This document shows, one piece after another, positions 6,046 through 14,163 of a stretch of 15,846 bases of DNA. Position 1 is the stretch's first letter, and every line of letters starts with the position of its first letter. The DNA lies in NCBI GenBank assembly GCA_003660555.1, contig QMUK01000023.1, forward strand, positions 1-15,846, given 5' to 3'. The DNA is from Thermococci archaeon. Lineage in GTDB: Archaea > Hadarchaeota > B88-G9. The notes beneath the pieces are model-generated. The model searched no databases and was not told the DNA's origin. It saw nothing but the letters and a program-made list of their open reading frames with translations. A program made the position numbers and the translations under genes.

Positions 6046-8231
6046 CTAGACATGTACTCCTCCGGAGATGGAGGCTCTGGCTTCAGCCCTTTTCTCTCCC
6101 TCACTCTCCTGACTATCTCCGGCTCAAGCTCTCTTGGGACTAACTCGAACTTCTCGAATTGCGTACCCCATATCGCTCTACCTTCTGTCTCGGATCTGAG
6201 CTCGGCAGCTAGCCCGAAGGACTCTGCTACCGGTATTAAAGCTTTAACTACCATGACGTCCTCCTCGTGTTCCATTGTCAGTAATTGTCCTCTCCTAGTC
6301 TGTATTACCTTGGTGACTCCACCTAGGAATTCTTCTGGAACTCTGACTTCTAATCTCAGAATCGGCTCCATTAATCTAGGATTGGCTGAGAGTATTCCTG
6401 CGTATATTGGTCTTCTCACTGCAGGGTATATCTGAGCAGGCCCTCTGTGGACAGCGTCCTCGTGTAATACTGCATCTACTAATATGACCTTAACACCTCT
6501 CACAGGCTCTCTTGCAATTGGTCCCTCGTTCATGGCTTGTTTGAAAGCTTCTATTATTAGTTCTTTGGTTTCTCTCATGTACTGTACACCTTTCGTGGCA
6601 TCCACTAAGACGTTGACTCCCTCTATCCACATGACCCCCTTAGCGTGATCTGTTGGCCATCCTAGTTCCCTCAATATTTTCGCCCTCTCTTTCCTGTCCT
6701 GAGTACTGGTTACTCTCTTCTCCTCTATGGCTCTCTGTACCTCTTCTTCCAATGGCTCTACCACTATGTAAAACTTGTTGTGCTTGTTCGGAGATTTACC
6801 CTCTATCGGGCCAGCGTTTCCAGTTATGGTTTCTCTGTAGACCACTAAAGGCTCGGAGGTCCTTACCTTGAGTCCAGCCTCCTTGAGTTTATATTCAGTT
6901 ATCTCTAGGTGTAATTCACCCATCCCTGATACCAAGTACTCTCCAGTTTCCTGATTTATCTTCACTTGGATGTTCGGATCCTCTATACTTATTTTGTTAA
7001 GAGTATCTATTAACTTGGGCAAGTCTGAGACGTCCTCTGGTTCTATTGCCACAGTTACTACCGGCTCGCTCAAATAAGTTATCTCTTCGAACGGAGGTAT
7101 GTCTAGGCCTTTGTCTGTTATTGTTTCACCAACTCTAGCTTCTTTGGATCCTATTATTGCAGCTATGTTCCCGGCAGGGACTTTTTCTACTTGAACCCTC
7201 TCAGGACCTATGTAAATGGCTACCTGCTGCACCTTGTAGTCTTTTTTTGCATTGACTAGATGTATTTCCCTACCCCTTTCCAGAACACCCGAGAATATCC
7301 TGCCGGTGGAAACCACTCCAGCGTGTTCATCTACTAATACATCGGTTATGACCATGACTACTTTTCCCTCTGGATTACACTCTAGCATGTCCTTCCCAAC
7401 TCCGTCGTTTATGTTTCCAGGCCAGAGAATCGGTACTCTGACCTTCTGAGCCACTTTCGGATTGGGCAAGTGTCTTATCACCATGTCCAGAATTACCTCA
7501 TAGAGAGGGCTTTTTTCGGATAGCACCTTCCAGTTGTCTTCCTTATAGGCCTCTATTATGTCTTTGAACGTTATTCCTTTCTTTTTCATTTGAGGAATCG
7601 AGAGAGCCCACTTGTGTAGAGCAGAACCGAACGCAACACTTCCGTCTTCAACTCTGACTTGCCACTCTTTCTTGAATTCCTCTGGAGCGTATTTCTTTAT
7701 CAACTGATTGAACTTAGTTATTATTTGGAAGAACCTATGTTGCATCTCCTCTGGGCTTATTCTAAGCTCCTGAATTAATCTATCAACCTTATTTATGAAC
7801 AAAATTGGCTTAGTCCTTTCCTTAAGCGCCATCCTCAAATTAGTCTCCGTCTGGACCATTACTCCTTCTACGGCATCCACCACCATTACCACACCATCTA
7901 TGGCCCTCAGAGCCCTAGTCACGTCGCCACTGAAGTCCACGTGCCCTGGGGTGTCTATCAGGTTAATGAGATATTCCTCTCCCTCGTAGTCGTGAACTAG
8001 GGATACAGCGACGGCGTTAATTGTTATTCCCCTCTGCTGCTCTAGTTCCCAGTAATCAGTGAACAGTTGCTCCCCTGCCAACTCCATAGATATTATCCCT
8101 GCAGCAGCTACTAAACTGTCTGTGAGAGTAGTCTTTCCGTGGTCGACATGGGCAACTATTCCTATGTTTCTTATCCTCTCAGGCTTCCACATGAGTTCTT
8201 GGATCTCCTTGACTTTCTTCACCCTAGCCAT
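6042..8231 (-). CDS. fusA: Archaeal translation elongation factor 2 (aEF-2)
   Basis: Ribosomal translocase GTPase. The 729 aa match full-length archaeal EF-2. G1 AHVDHGKTT is at 27-35, switch I contains QQRGITI, G3 is DTPGH and G4 is NKVD, all intact. Domain II (VDEHAGVVSTGRI) and the domain III/V elements (SGMGELHLE; RRPIYAG) are present. The domain IV loop reads LHEDAVHRG, with His595 at the diphthamide position and the preceding His590 also conserved, so the product should be a substrate for the Dph enzymes. Start ATG 8231 is preceded on its strand by GAGGTG (8237-8242), spacing 5, and a TATA box. The unrelated small gene follows with a 4-bp overlap. There is no sign of a second EF-2 paralogue in this window. 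Confidence 0.97.
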   Translation of the reverse strand: MARVKKVKEIQELMWKPERIRNIGIVAHVDHGKTTLTDSLVAAAGIISMELAGEQLFTDYWELEQQRGITINAVAVSLVHDYEGEEYLINLIDTPGHVDFSGDVTRALRAIDGVVMVVDAVEGVMVQTETNLRMALKERTKPILFINKVDRLIQELRISPEEMQHRFFQIITKFNQLIKKYAPEEFKKEWQVRVEDGSVAFGSALHKWALSIPQMKKKGITFKDIIEAYKEDNWKVLSEKSPLYEVILDMVIRHLPNPKVAQKVRVPILWPGNINDGVGKDMLECNPEGKVVMVITDVLVDEHAGVVSTGRIFSGVLERGREIHLVNAKKDYKVQQVAIYIGPERVQVEKVPAGNIAAIIGSKEARVGETITDKGLDIPPFEEITYLSEPVVTVAIEPEDVSDLPKLIDTLNKISIEDPNIQVKINQETGEYLVSGMGELHLEITEYKLKEAGLKVRTSEPLVVYRETITGNAGPIEGKSPNKHNKFYIVVEPLEEEVQRAIEEKRVTSTQDRKERAKILRELGWPTDHAKGVMWIEGVNVLVDATKGVQYMRETKELIIEAFKQAMNEGPIAREPVRGVKVILVDAVLHEDAVHRGPAQIYPAVRRPIYAGILSANPRLMEPILRLEVRVPEEFLGGVTKVIQTRRGQLLTMEHEEDVMVVKALIPVAESFGLAAELRSETEGRAIWGTQFEKFELVPRELEPEIVRRVRERKGLKPEPPSPEEYMSR

Positions 8232-8266
8232 TCCAACACCTCTTTTAAGTTCTCGTGACTTGGAAA

Positions 8267-8277
8267 CCCATATAAGG
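8267..8277 (-). promoter_or_regulatory. TATA promoter for EF-2
   Basis: Read on the minus strand the element is CCTTATATGGG, centred about 41 bases before the EF-2 ATG. A start point 25-27 bases downstream would leave a leader of roughly 14 bases that just contains the GAGGTG ribosome binding site. It sits in the divergent space between EF-2 and the DUF59 gene. Confidence 0.6.
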
Positions 8278-8308
8278 ATTGCCTGCCCTGGGACATGTGA
8301 GGGTTTCC

Positions 8309-8314
8309 TTTAAA
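8309..8314 (+). promoter_or_regulatory. Putative TATA element for the DUF59 gene
   Basis: TTTAAA, centred about 39 bases before the TTG start at 8351. The expected transcript start near 8338 leaves a short leader holding GGAGGG (8339-8344). The layout mirrors the EF-2 promoter on the other strand, so the 119-base spacer looks like a two-promoter divergent region. Confidence 0.45.
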
Positions 8315-8350
8315 CGTTACTAGGGACAACACACCCTTGGAGGGATTCCC

Positions 8351-8650
8351 TTGAATGAAAATGAAGTCATCGAAGTGCTAAAGGAAGTCGTAGACCCAGA
8401 AATAGGAGTAAATGTAGTAGATTTAGGCTTAATTTATGGAGTGAAGGTATCAGATGGGAAAGTAAAAGTGAAAATGACTTTGACATCTCCAATGTGTCCT
8501 CTTTCCTCTATAATTGTTAAAGAAGTAGAGAGGAAGATCAAAGAAAGACTAAATCCAGAGGAAGTAGATGTAGAACTCACCTTTGACCCACCGTGGAGTC
8601 CAGAAATGATGAGTGAAGAAGCCAAGAGGAAATTGGGCATTCCTAGGTAA
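8351..8650 (+). CDS. MIP18/DUF59 family iron-sulfur cluster assembly protein
   Basis: A 99-aa single-domain protein of the MIP18/PaaD/SufT-like family, which helps iron-sulfur cluster assembly or transfer to target enzymes. Diagnostic motifs are DPEIGVNVVDLGLIY near residues 15-29, the conserved reactive Cys in TSPMCPL (residue ~49), and DPPWSPEMMSEEAK near the C-terminus. Length is typical of the stand-alone family. The TTG start is chosen because GGAGGGA (8339-8345) lies 5 bases upstream and the protein then begins at the usual point. It lies 39 bases before a radical-SAM enzyme predicted to carry several metal centres, so a role in loading that enzyme is plausible, although the second gene has its own promoter-like element. 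Confidence 0.93.
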   Translation: MNENEVIEVLKEVVDPEIGVNVVDLGLIYGVKVSDGKVKVKMTLTSPMCPLSSIIVKEVERKIKERLNPEEVDVELTFDPPWSPEMMSEEAKRKLGIPR

Positions 8651-8655
8651 AGGAA

Positions 8656-8663
8656 CATTTATC
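8656..8663 (+). promoter_or_regulatory. Putative TATA element for the Tes-like gene
   Basis: CATTTATC preceded by purine-rich AAAGGAA (BRE-like), centred about 31 bases before ATG 8690. This distance fits a leaderless or near-leaderless transcript, and no well-spaced ribosome binding site is seen before that ATG. Confidence 0.45.
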
Positions 8664-8689
8664 TTCCCGAGGGTGAAATCCTTAGGGGG

Positions 8690-10300
8690 ATGCGGTTGGG
8701 AGTAGGAGAAGTGAAGAAGAAGCCTTTGGAGGTACTAGAGAGGAAGCTAAGTGTGGTTCAACCCACTAATCTCGATACGTCTTTACCGAGAAGGACCCTG
8801 TCTCTATGTCCTGAGTGTAGAAGGCTAATTCCAGCCGAAATATACCAAGAAGATGAGAAAGTATTCATATCTAAGAGGTGCCCAGATCACGGAGAATTTA
8901 GGGATTTGTACTACGGCGATTTAGAGACTTTCGAGAGATTCCACGAATTCGCTTTGGATGGTGTTGGAGTAGAGAATCCACACACCACCATAAGGAACTC
9001 ATGCCCATACGACTGCGGCCTCTGTGAGCAACACTATAGCCATCCTGGAATAGTCAACATAGACATAACCAATAGATGTAACCTCAGGTGTCCCATATGT
9101 TTCGCTAACGCCAATGCATTGGGATACGTCTTCGAGCTAGACTATGAACACGTAGCTGCCATGTTAGAATTGCTAAAGGAATTAAGACCAGTCTCTCCTC
9201 CAGCGATACAGTTCTCAGGAGGAGAACCGACCATACACAGAGATTTCCTTAAGATGATAAGGAAAGCTAGGGAATTAGGTTTTCCACAGATACAAGTAGC
9301 TACCAATGGAGTTAAGTTGGCCGATTTCCAGTTCACTCAGGCTTTAGTCGATGCTGGATTACACACAGTTTATTTGCAATTCGATGGATTTAAGGAAGAA
9401 GTATATGAGACTGCCAGAGGTATGAGGAATCTCCTAGAGGTCAAGATGAGGGTTATAGAGAACTGCAGGAGAGTAAAGCCCGAGCCCCTATCGACAGTGC
9501 TAGTGCCCACTGTACTAAAGGGAGTAAATGATGACGAAGTTGGAGAAATAGTGAACTTCGGATTAGAAAACCTAGATGTAATAAGAGCAGTTAATTTTCA
9601 ACCAGTCTCTCTTTCAGGAAGAATAGGCTACGATGAGAGAATGAAATTCAGATACACGATAGGGGATCTGATAAGAGACCTAGTCGATCAAACTGACTAC
9701 CTAGAGAAAGAAGACTTCTATCCAGTCCCAGTGGCAGCAGCTATATCCGAGCTAGTATCCGCAGTCCATGGAGAGGAGAAAGTAGCCTTCACATGTCATC
9801 CAGCTTGCGGAGCAGCGACGTATCTCTTCAAGACCGATGATGGAAGAGTGACACCAATAACTAGGTTCGTAGACGTGGAAGGCTTGTACGAAAAGAGCCT
9901 GGAGATATCTCAAAACATAAAGGGAAAGAGATTTGGAAGAATAAGAGCTCTAGTGAAGAGTTTCGATATCCTCCGATACATAGATCAGGATAAAGCCCCG
10001 AAAGGGCTTAATCTAAGGGGAATATTGAAAGCAATACTGTTAAAGGCCACTAAGAGAAGCCTAGCGGATTTCCACTGGAAGACACTTTTCATAGGGACTA
10101 TGCACTTCATGGACCTATATAACTACGATGTGGAGAGAGTTAAGAGGTGTGTAGTCCACTATGTGACCCCAGATGGAAGACTGATACCCTTCTGTGCATA
10201 TAACACCGGTCCCACTTACAGAGAGGAGGTGGAGAGGAAATTCTCCATACCTCTGGAGGAATGGAAGAATGTCGCTGAGAGAGAAAATGCTGGAGACTGA
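8690..10300 (+). CDS. tes: Radical SAM protein, probable tetraether lipid synthase (Tes-like)
   Basis: Predicted to join the tails of archaeal lipids by radical C-C bond formation to make GDGT-type tetraethers. The 536 aa show the Tes/MJ0619 layout. An N-terminal rubredoxin-like knuckle has CPEC (C40, C43) with RCPDHG (C64). An auxiliary cluster has CPYDCGLC (C105, C109, C112). The radical-SAM cluster is CNLRCPIC (C130, C134, C137), followed by SGGEP (176-180). Later Cys are in CHPAC (C369, C373), RCVVHY (C487) and PFCAYN (C502). Three extra Cys groups besides the SAM motif agree with the multi-metal Tes structure. Paralogues of this family with other substrates exist, so lipid coupling is probable rather than certain. 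The start could be GTG 8711, but ATG 8690 fits the TATA distance. A cytoplasmic HEAT protein overlaps its 3' end. Confidence 0.8.
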   Translation: MRLGVGEVKKKPLEVLERKLSVVQPTNLDTSLPRRTLSLCPECRRLIPAEIYQEDEKVFISKRCPDHGEFRDLYYGDLETFERFHEFALDGVGVENPHTTIRNSCPYDCGLCEQHYSHPGIVNIDITNRCNLRCPICFANANALGYVFELDYEHVAAMLELLKELRPVSPPAIQFSGGEPTIHRDFLKMIRKARELGFPQIQVATNGVKLADFQFTQALVDAGLHTVYLQFDGFKEEVYETARGMRNLLEVKMRVIENCRRVKPEPLSTVLVPTVLKGVNDDEVGEIVNFGLENLDVIRAVNFQPVSLSGRIGYDERMKFRYTIGDLIRDLVDQTDYLEKEDFYPVPVAAAISELVSAVHGEEKVAFTCHPACGAATYLFKTDDGRVTPITRFVDVEGLYEKSLEISQNIKGKRFGRIRALVKSFDILRYIDQDKAPKGLNLRGILKAILLKATKRSLADFHWKTLFIGTMHFMDLYNYDVERVKRCVVHYVTPDGRLIPFCAYNTGPTYREEVERKFSIPLEEWKNVAERENAGD

Positions 10301-10757
10301 GAACTTGGATGTAGAGGGAATAATATCTCAAGTAGAGAAAGATGGTATGGAAGATCTAATAAATTTGGGCAGAGATAAAGACTTCAGAATTAGATGGAAT
10401 TGTGCTAGGATAATTTCCTACATCTTGGAAAGAGACCCAGAGAAAATAAAAGAATTGAAAAACCTATTAATGGAAATGCTCTCGGATCATCACAGACTAG
10501 TGAGAAACTGGGCCTCCATTTCAGTTTTGAAGGTAGCTAGAAAGAGACCAGAGTTGCTCGGGGAAATCGCTGAGGCCTATTTGGAGAGATTCATAGGTGG
10601 AGACGACTACGAGAAGTTCGACTCTCTCAAACTACTGGAGTATATCAAGAGAAATAACCCCAAGGTTTTCGAGAAATTCAAAGACAGAATAGTGGAATTA
10701 TCCAAGGACGATAATCCAGTGGTGAGATATCAAGCGAAAAGGGTCTTGGAGGAGTAA
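10269..10757 (+). CDS. Cytoplasmic HEAT-like helical repeat protein
   Basis: A 162-aa all-helical protein with four to five HEAT-like repeats: DFRIRWNCARIISYIL, HHRLVRNWASISVLKVA, YEKFDSLKLLEYI and NPVVRYQAKRVLEE mark successive second helices with the usual V-R-x-x-A-x-x-x-L spacing. No signal peptide is present, in contrast to the secreted HEAT protein at 3959. ATG 10269 is chosen because GGAGGA (10256-10261) lies 7 bases upstream. It overlaps the Tes-like gene by 32 bases, so translation is probably coupled. ATG 10287 is an alternative. It likely acts as a protein-binding adaptor; a link to the upstream enzyme is inferred from context only. Confidence 0.8.
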   Translation: MSLREKMLETENLDVEGIISQVEKDGMEDLINLGRDKDFRIRWNCARIISYILERDPEKIKELKNLLMEMLSDHHRLVRNWASISVLKVARKRPELLGEIAEAYLERFIGGDDYEKFDSLKLLEYIKRNNPKVFEKFKDRIVELSKDDNPVVRYQAKRVLEE

Positions 10758-10759
10758 TT

Positions 10760-11695
10760 TTGATAGACATAGCAGACGGTTGTCTGAGAATACTCAGAGA
10801 TTGCTTGGGTGTCAGGGAAGGGGAGGAGGTATTAATTGTATCTGATCCACCGAAACTAGAGATAGCTAAAGCCCTGTTCTTCTCAGCTAGACTTCTAGAG
10901 GCAGAACCAGTCCTAATAACCATGAGAGAGACAGGTAGGAATGGAGCAGAGCCTCCTAGGGTAGTAGCGGAATCCATGAAGGAATGCGAAGTCTTCATCG
11001 CTCCGACTACTTATTCCATTAGCCACACTGAGGCTAGGAGAAGGGCAACCGAGAGAGGAGCTAGAGGAGCCACAATGCCGGGAGTAACTAAGGAGATGTT
11101 CAAGGGACCTCTCAGAGCCAATTATTCGGAAATTTCTTCGATAACTGACAGAGTGGCAGATGTGTTAGACTCAGGCAATGAAGTAGTGATAGAATCCGAG
11201 AACGGCACTTCCCTTTCGCTGGACATAAGTGGGAGAAGAGCAATGAGAGACAAGGGAATATATCTCAACCCTGGGGAATGGGGAAATCTCCCAGCTGGAG
11301 AAGCTTGTCTAGCACCGGTTTCGGCTGAGGGAACTCTAGTAATAGACAGGATGGGCAATCTGATCACTACTCCTTCTGAGATAAAAATAAGGGATGGAAG
11401 AGCCTTCGAATTCAAGGGAGAATCCAAGAAATTAGAGAAAATACTAAGAGAAGTTGATGAGAACGCTTTCATGGTGGCTGAACTTGGGATAGGGACAAAT
11501 CCACTGGCCGAGGTAAGGGGAATAATCCTAGAGGACGAGAAGGCTTTAGGTACAGTACACATAGCATTTGGAGATTCTAGGAGCTTTCCAGGAGGAGATA
11601 TAGCCAGCGGCATACACATAGATGGCGTAATACTGAATCCAACTCTCAAAGTAGACGGAGAGGTGATTCTGAGTGGGGGAGAACTCCTCCTTTGA
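10760..11695 (+). CDS. M29-like metalloaminopeptidase (AmpS/aminopeptidase T family)
   Basis: A 311-aa protein resembling leucyl aminopeptidase (thermophilic M29 family, COG2309), which also includes the NicX-type dioxygenases. Candidate metal ligands in the family order are E181 (PAGEACLAP), E241 (AELGIGTN), E258 or E260, H267 (GTVHIAFG), H286 and D288 (GIHIDGVI). It is shorter than the ~400-aa bacterial enzymes, matching the archaeal short form. The TTG at 10760 has GGAGGAG (10748-10754) 5 bases upstream and lies 2 bases after the HEAT gene stop, so it is operonic. Its last 50 bases overlap the convergent amidohydrolase. Probable role: cytoplasmic peptide turnover; the substrate cannot be read from sequence. 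Confidence 0.8.
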   Translation: MIDIADGCLRILRDCLGVREGEEVLIVSDPPKLEIAKALFFSARLLEAEPVLITMRETGRNGAEPPRVVAESMKECEVFIAPTTYSISHTEARRRATERGARGATMPGVTKEMFKGPLRANYSEISSITDRVADVLDSGNEVVIESENGTSLSLDISGRRAMRDKGIYLNPGEWGNLPAGEACLAPVSAEGTLVIDRMGNLITTPSEIKIRDGRAFEFKGESKKLEKILREVDENAFMVAELGIGTNPLAEVRGIILEDEKALGTVHIAFGDSRSFPGGDIASGIHIDGVILNPTLKVDGEVILSGGELLL

Positions 11696-13040
11696 TGTGG
11701 AACTCTCCTCCTACTACAGTACCGATAGTTCTACCGAGGGGAGACTTGGATATAGTCATGTCCGCTAACTTCCCTACTTCTATCTCTCCTCTTTCTCTCT
11801 CTTCAAATGTGGCATAAGCCCCATTTAGAGTATATGTCCTCAGGGCCTCTTCGAAAGTCAATCCTTTCTCCATTAGGATTTCAATTCCTCTCATTGGGTC
11901 TATCTCCTCTATCGGAGCATCAGATCCAGAACACATTATTATTCCAGCATCAAGCATTTTCTTGAATGGATATGCCATTTTCCCTCTTGCCCCAAGCCTC
12001 TTTGGGATCCAATAATCCGATGAGACGAACTGCGGTTGTATAGAAGCTATTATTTTTTTCTTAGAGGCAAGCTCTATGGAGTCCTCAGATGGAAGAGAGA
12101 AGTGTTCTATCCTGTCTCTGCCTCTCAGAACTTCTACCGCTATTTCTATTGCCCCATCACCAATTGCATGTACTGCCATTTGTCCATCGTAGCTCTTCCT
12201 AATTTCCCTAAGCTCGTCTTCTCCTAGATAAAGTGTTCCTTTATTTCCAGGGTCATCGGAGTATTCCTCTTTTAGAAAAGCAGTTCTTGCACCTAAGGAC
12301 CCATCTAGAATTACTTTCACACCTTTTATTTCAAACGGCCCATTTGACTTCGGAACTTCATTTGAAAATGGGACGTACACCCTTATCCTAACGGGAGGCT
12401 TTATTTCAGACAGTACTTCCAAGTCCCTAGGGAAAAGAGATGTATTTGCCATGTAGTTAACGGCTACTATTCCCTTCTCGATCAAATTAGAGAAGACGTA
12501 TTCGTATGCTCTCCTCAAATCTTCCCTTGATGGTGGAGGCAATCTGGAGGTCACCCTACTCACATCCAATCGAACTATACCTTTCTCGGAGTAAAGGCCG
12601 GTGATTTCCATTGCTTTGGAATTCAGAACTGATAGGTGACCGCAAACCCTAACTGCCACTACTGGCTTCTCCTTCGAGACCCCATCCAAATCTGATCTAG
12701 TGGGAAGTCTATCCAACTCCCCAAATCCATAGCCTATTATCACGTTCTCTTTTTTTCTTCTTGATAATCTGCTGATTACTTCTGAGACAGTTTTACACCC
12801 TCTCAGGTCAGTCCAAAGTAGTCTCCTGATACCATAGCTTGGGAGATGTATGTGACAATCATGCAGCCCTGGGAGTAGCCACAATCCTCCGAGATTAACT
12901 ATTTTTGGATCCTCTAAGTCCGAGATCACCTCCCTTTCTTCTCCAATGGAGACCACTCTCCCTTCTCTGATTCCCACAGCATCCACTATCCCCTCTGGAG
13001 TCCAGGCCTTGCAGTTAACTATGGCCACCTCTTTCCTCAT
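11646..13040 (-). CDS. Amidohydrolase family protein (COG1574, amidohydrolase 3)
   Basis: A 464-aa metal-dependent hydrolase of the YtcJ/NfdA-like group. The HxH metal motif is at H63/H65 (GLHDCHIHL). Further family motifs are VKVILDGSLGARTA, AVHAIGDGAI, RIEHFSL and the catalytic Asp in GSDAPIEEIDP, followed by the C-terminal urease-like beta sandwich (GEIEVGKLADM). It is shorter than typical ~530-aa members. The ATG at 13040 overlaps the reductase stop as ATGA, so it is the third gene of the Nudix-reductase-amidohydrolase operon. This family contains N-substituted formamide deformylases, so a deformylase step next to a riboflavin-pathway enzyme is conceivable; the substrate is not determinable. 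The 3' end overlaps the convergent M29 gene by 50 bases. Confidence 0.88.
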   Translation of the reverse strand: MRKEVAIVNCKAWTPEGIVDAVGIREGRVVSIGEEREVISDLEDPKIVNLGGLWLLPGLHDCHIHLPSYGIRRLLWTDLRGCKTVSEVISRLSRRKKENVIIGYGFGELDRLPTRSDLDGVSKEKPVVAVRVCGHLSVLNSKAMEITGLYSEKGIVRLDVSRVTSRLPPPSREDLRRAYEYVFSNLIEKGIVAVNYMANTSLFPRDLEVLSEIKPPVRIRVYVPFSNEVPKSNGPFEIKGVKVILDGSLGARTAFLKEEYSDDPGNKGTLYLGEDELREIRKSYDGQMAVHAIGDGAIEIAVEVLRGRDRIEHFSLPSEDSIELASKKKIIASIQPQFVSSDYWIPKRLGARGKMAYPFKKMLDAGIIMCSGSDAPIEEIDPMRGIEILMEKGLTFEEALRTYTLNGAYATFEERERGEIEVGKLADMTISKSPLGRTIGTVVGGEFHIKGGVLPHSESPLRLL

Positions 13041-13732
13041 CCTGTTACCTCCAAGTATTCATCTCTGGGTCTCAGCACACGATACCTTAGTACTAGATCT
13101 CTACCAACTCTTTTGTATTCTATTAGATCTAATTCAATCCCTTTTGAGACTTCAGCAAATCCATCTCCCTCAACTAGTGTTTTGGCCCCTCTCCCTCCCA
13201 AGATAACTGGAGCTATGGACACTCTGACCTCATCCACTAGTCCGGAACTTAGCATACTCCAGTTTAGTTCTCCCCCTCCTTCTAAGAGAATGCTTTCAAT
13301 TCCAATTCGGCTTAGCTTCACCAATCCATCTCTGAGATCCACTCTTCCATCAACTTCTCTACAAGTTATTACCTTCACACCCATTTCTTCCAGCAAGGAG
13401 TACTTCTCCTCTGGGTATCTAGACCCAGCTAGAACTATTATTTCTCCTTCACTGGAGAGCATCCTAGCATTAGTGGGAAATCTAAGTCTAGTGTCCACAA
13501 TTACTCTTTTTGGCCTATTTTCACAAGGAACTCTCCTCACTGTGAGCAAAGGGTCGTCCTTCAGTAGAGTTCCAATTCCTATTAGTATGCAATCGAAGGA
13601 ACACCTTAGTTTGTGTAACTCCACCAACTCTTCTTCACAGGATATGGAGGAGTCCCCTCCAACGGAAGATATCTTCCCGTCTAAGCTCATTCCACAGTTC
13701 ATCAGGACAAATGGCTTCCTTATTCTCCTCAT
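13037..13732 (-). CDS. Riboflavin-pathway pyrimidinone reductase (RibD C-terminal family)
   Basis: A 231-aa NADPH-dependent reductase of the RibD C-terminal/DHFR-like fold, matching archaeal 2,5-diamino-6-ribosylamino-4(3H)-pyrimidinone 5'-phosphate reductase (RIB7/ArfC type). Signatures are MSLDGKI (15-21), ILIGIGTLLKDDPLLTVR (49-66, the characteristic block), VDTRLRFP, LLEGGGELN for cofactor phosphate binding, and APVILGG near the end. No N-terminal deaminase domain is present, as expected in archaea. The ATG at 13732 overlaps the Nudix stop as ATGA, with GGTGA about 8 bases upstream. A much longer open frame exists upstream but lies inside the Nudix gene and has no similarity. Role: the reduction step in riboflavin/F420 chromophore precursor synthesis. 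Confidence 0.92.
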   Translation of the reverse strand: MRRIRKPFVLMNCGMSLDGKISSVGGDSSISCEEELVELHKLRCSFDCILIGIGTLLKDDPLLTVRRVPCENRPKRVIVDTRLRFPTNARMLSSEGEIIVLAGSRYPEEKYSLLEEMGVKVITCREVDGRVDLRDGLVKLSRIGIESILLEGGGELNWSMLSSGLVDEVRVSIAPVILGGRGAKTLVEGDGFAEVSKGIELDLIEYKRVGRDLVLRYRVLRPRDEYLEVTG

Positions 13733-14133
13733 GGGGAGATCACCATTTCCAATATGTCTAAGAAGTCCTCGGCGTACTCCAATTCTCTTGGAATAGTAGA
13801 AAACCATTTTACCTCCTCTATTTCCTCTCCTGGAGTGACGTCCTTGCCTGAAACCTCTACTAAGAATATCAGGAATGGTATACTTCCCCTTCTCATGATT
13901 AGTCTCATTGGAACTACTTTTGAAACTCTCTCCCTCTTTATTCCAACTTCCTCTTCTAATTCCCTCAGTAAAGCGTCTATTAGCCACTCTCCTTCCTCTA
14001 CCATTCCCCCCACTATGGTCCATCCTCTACCGTGCCCCTCCTCAATCTTATGCCTTACTAATAGCACCTCTTTTTTGTCTTCTGAGACCACGACAGCTCC
14101 TACCCCAATTCTCTCCTTAAGGCTAGGTTTCAT
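13729..14133 (-). CDS. Nudix hydrolase
   Basis: A 134-aa single-domain Nudix protein that hydrolyses a nucleoside diphosphate linked to another group. The Nudix box is perfect: G43, E49, then R57-E58-L59, E61-E62 and G64-I65, giving G-x5-E-x7-REU-x-EE-x-G-U. The N-terminal strand IGVGAVVV and the C-terminal EEVKWFS segment are family-typical. It starts at ATG 14133, 30 bases after the membrane-protein gene, with GGGGGT as a possible ribosome binding site. It heads an operon with the riboflavin reductase and amidohydrolase, coupled by an ATGA overlap, which suggests a pyrimidine or pterin nucleotide substrate or a clean-up role; substrate specificity is inference. Confidence 0.92.
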   Translation of the reverse strand: MKPSLKERIGVGAVVVSEDKKEVLLVRHKIEEGHGRGWTIVGGMVEEGEWLIDALLRELEEEVGIKRERVSKVVPMRLIMRRGSIPFLIFLVEVSGKDVTPGEEIEEVKWFSTIPRELEYAEDFLDILEMVISP

Positions 14134-14163
14134 GGAACCCCCGTTAAATAGGAAGTCGAGAAA

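Noticed and set aside
13733-14023. Long N-terminal extension of the reductase
   Set aside because: It is the shifted-frame reading of the Nudix gene, is basic and low in structure, and the ATGA overlap at 13729-13732 gives a clean start.
14146-14152. TATTTAA before the Nudix gene as a promoter on the minus strand
   Set aside because: It is only about 16 bases from the ATG, which would put the transcript start inside the gene with no alternative start codon. Co-transcription with the membrane gene is as likely.
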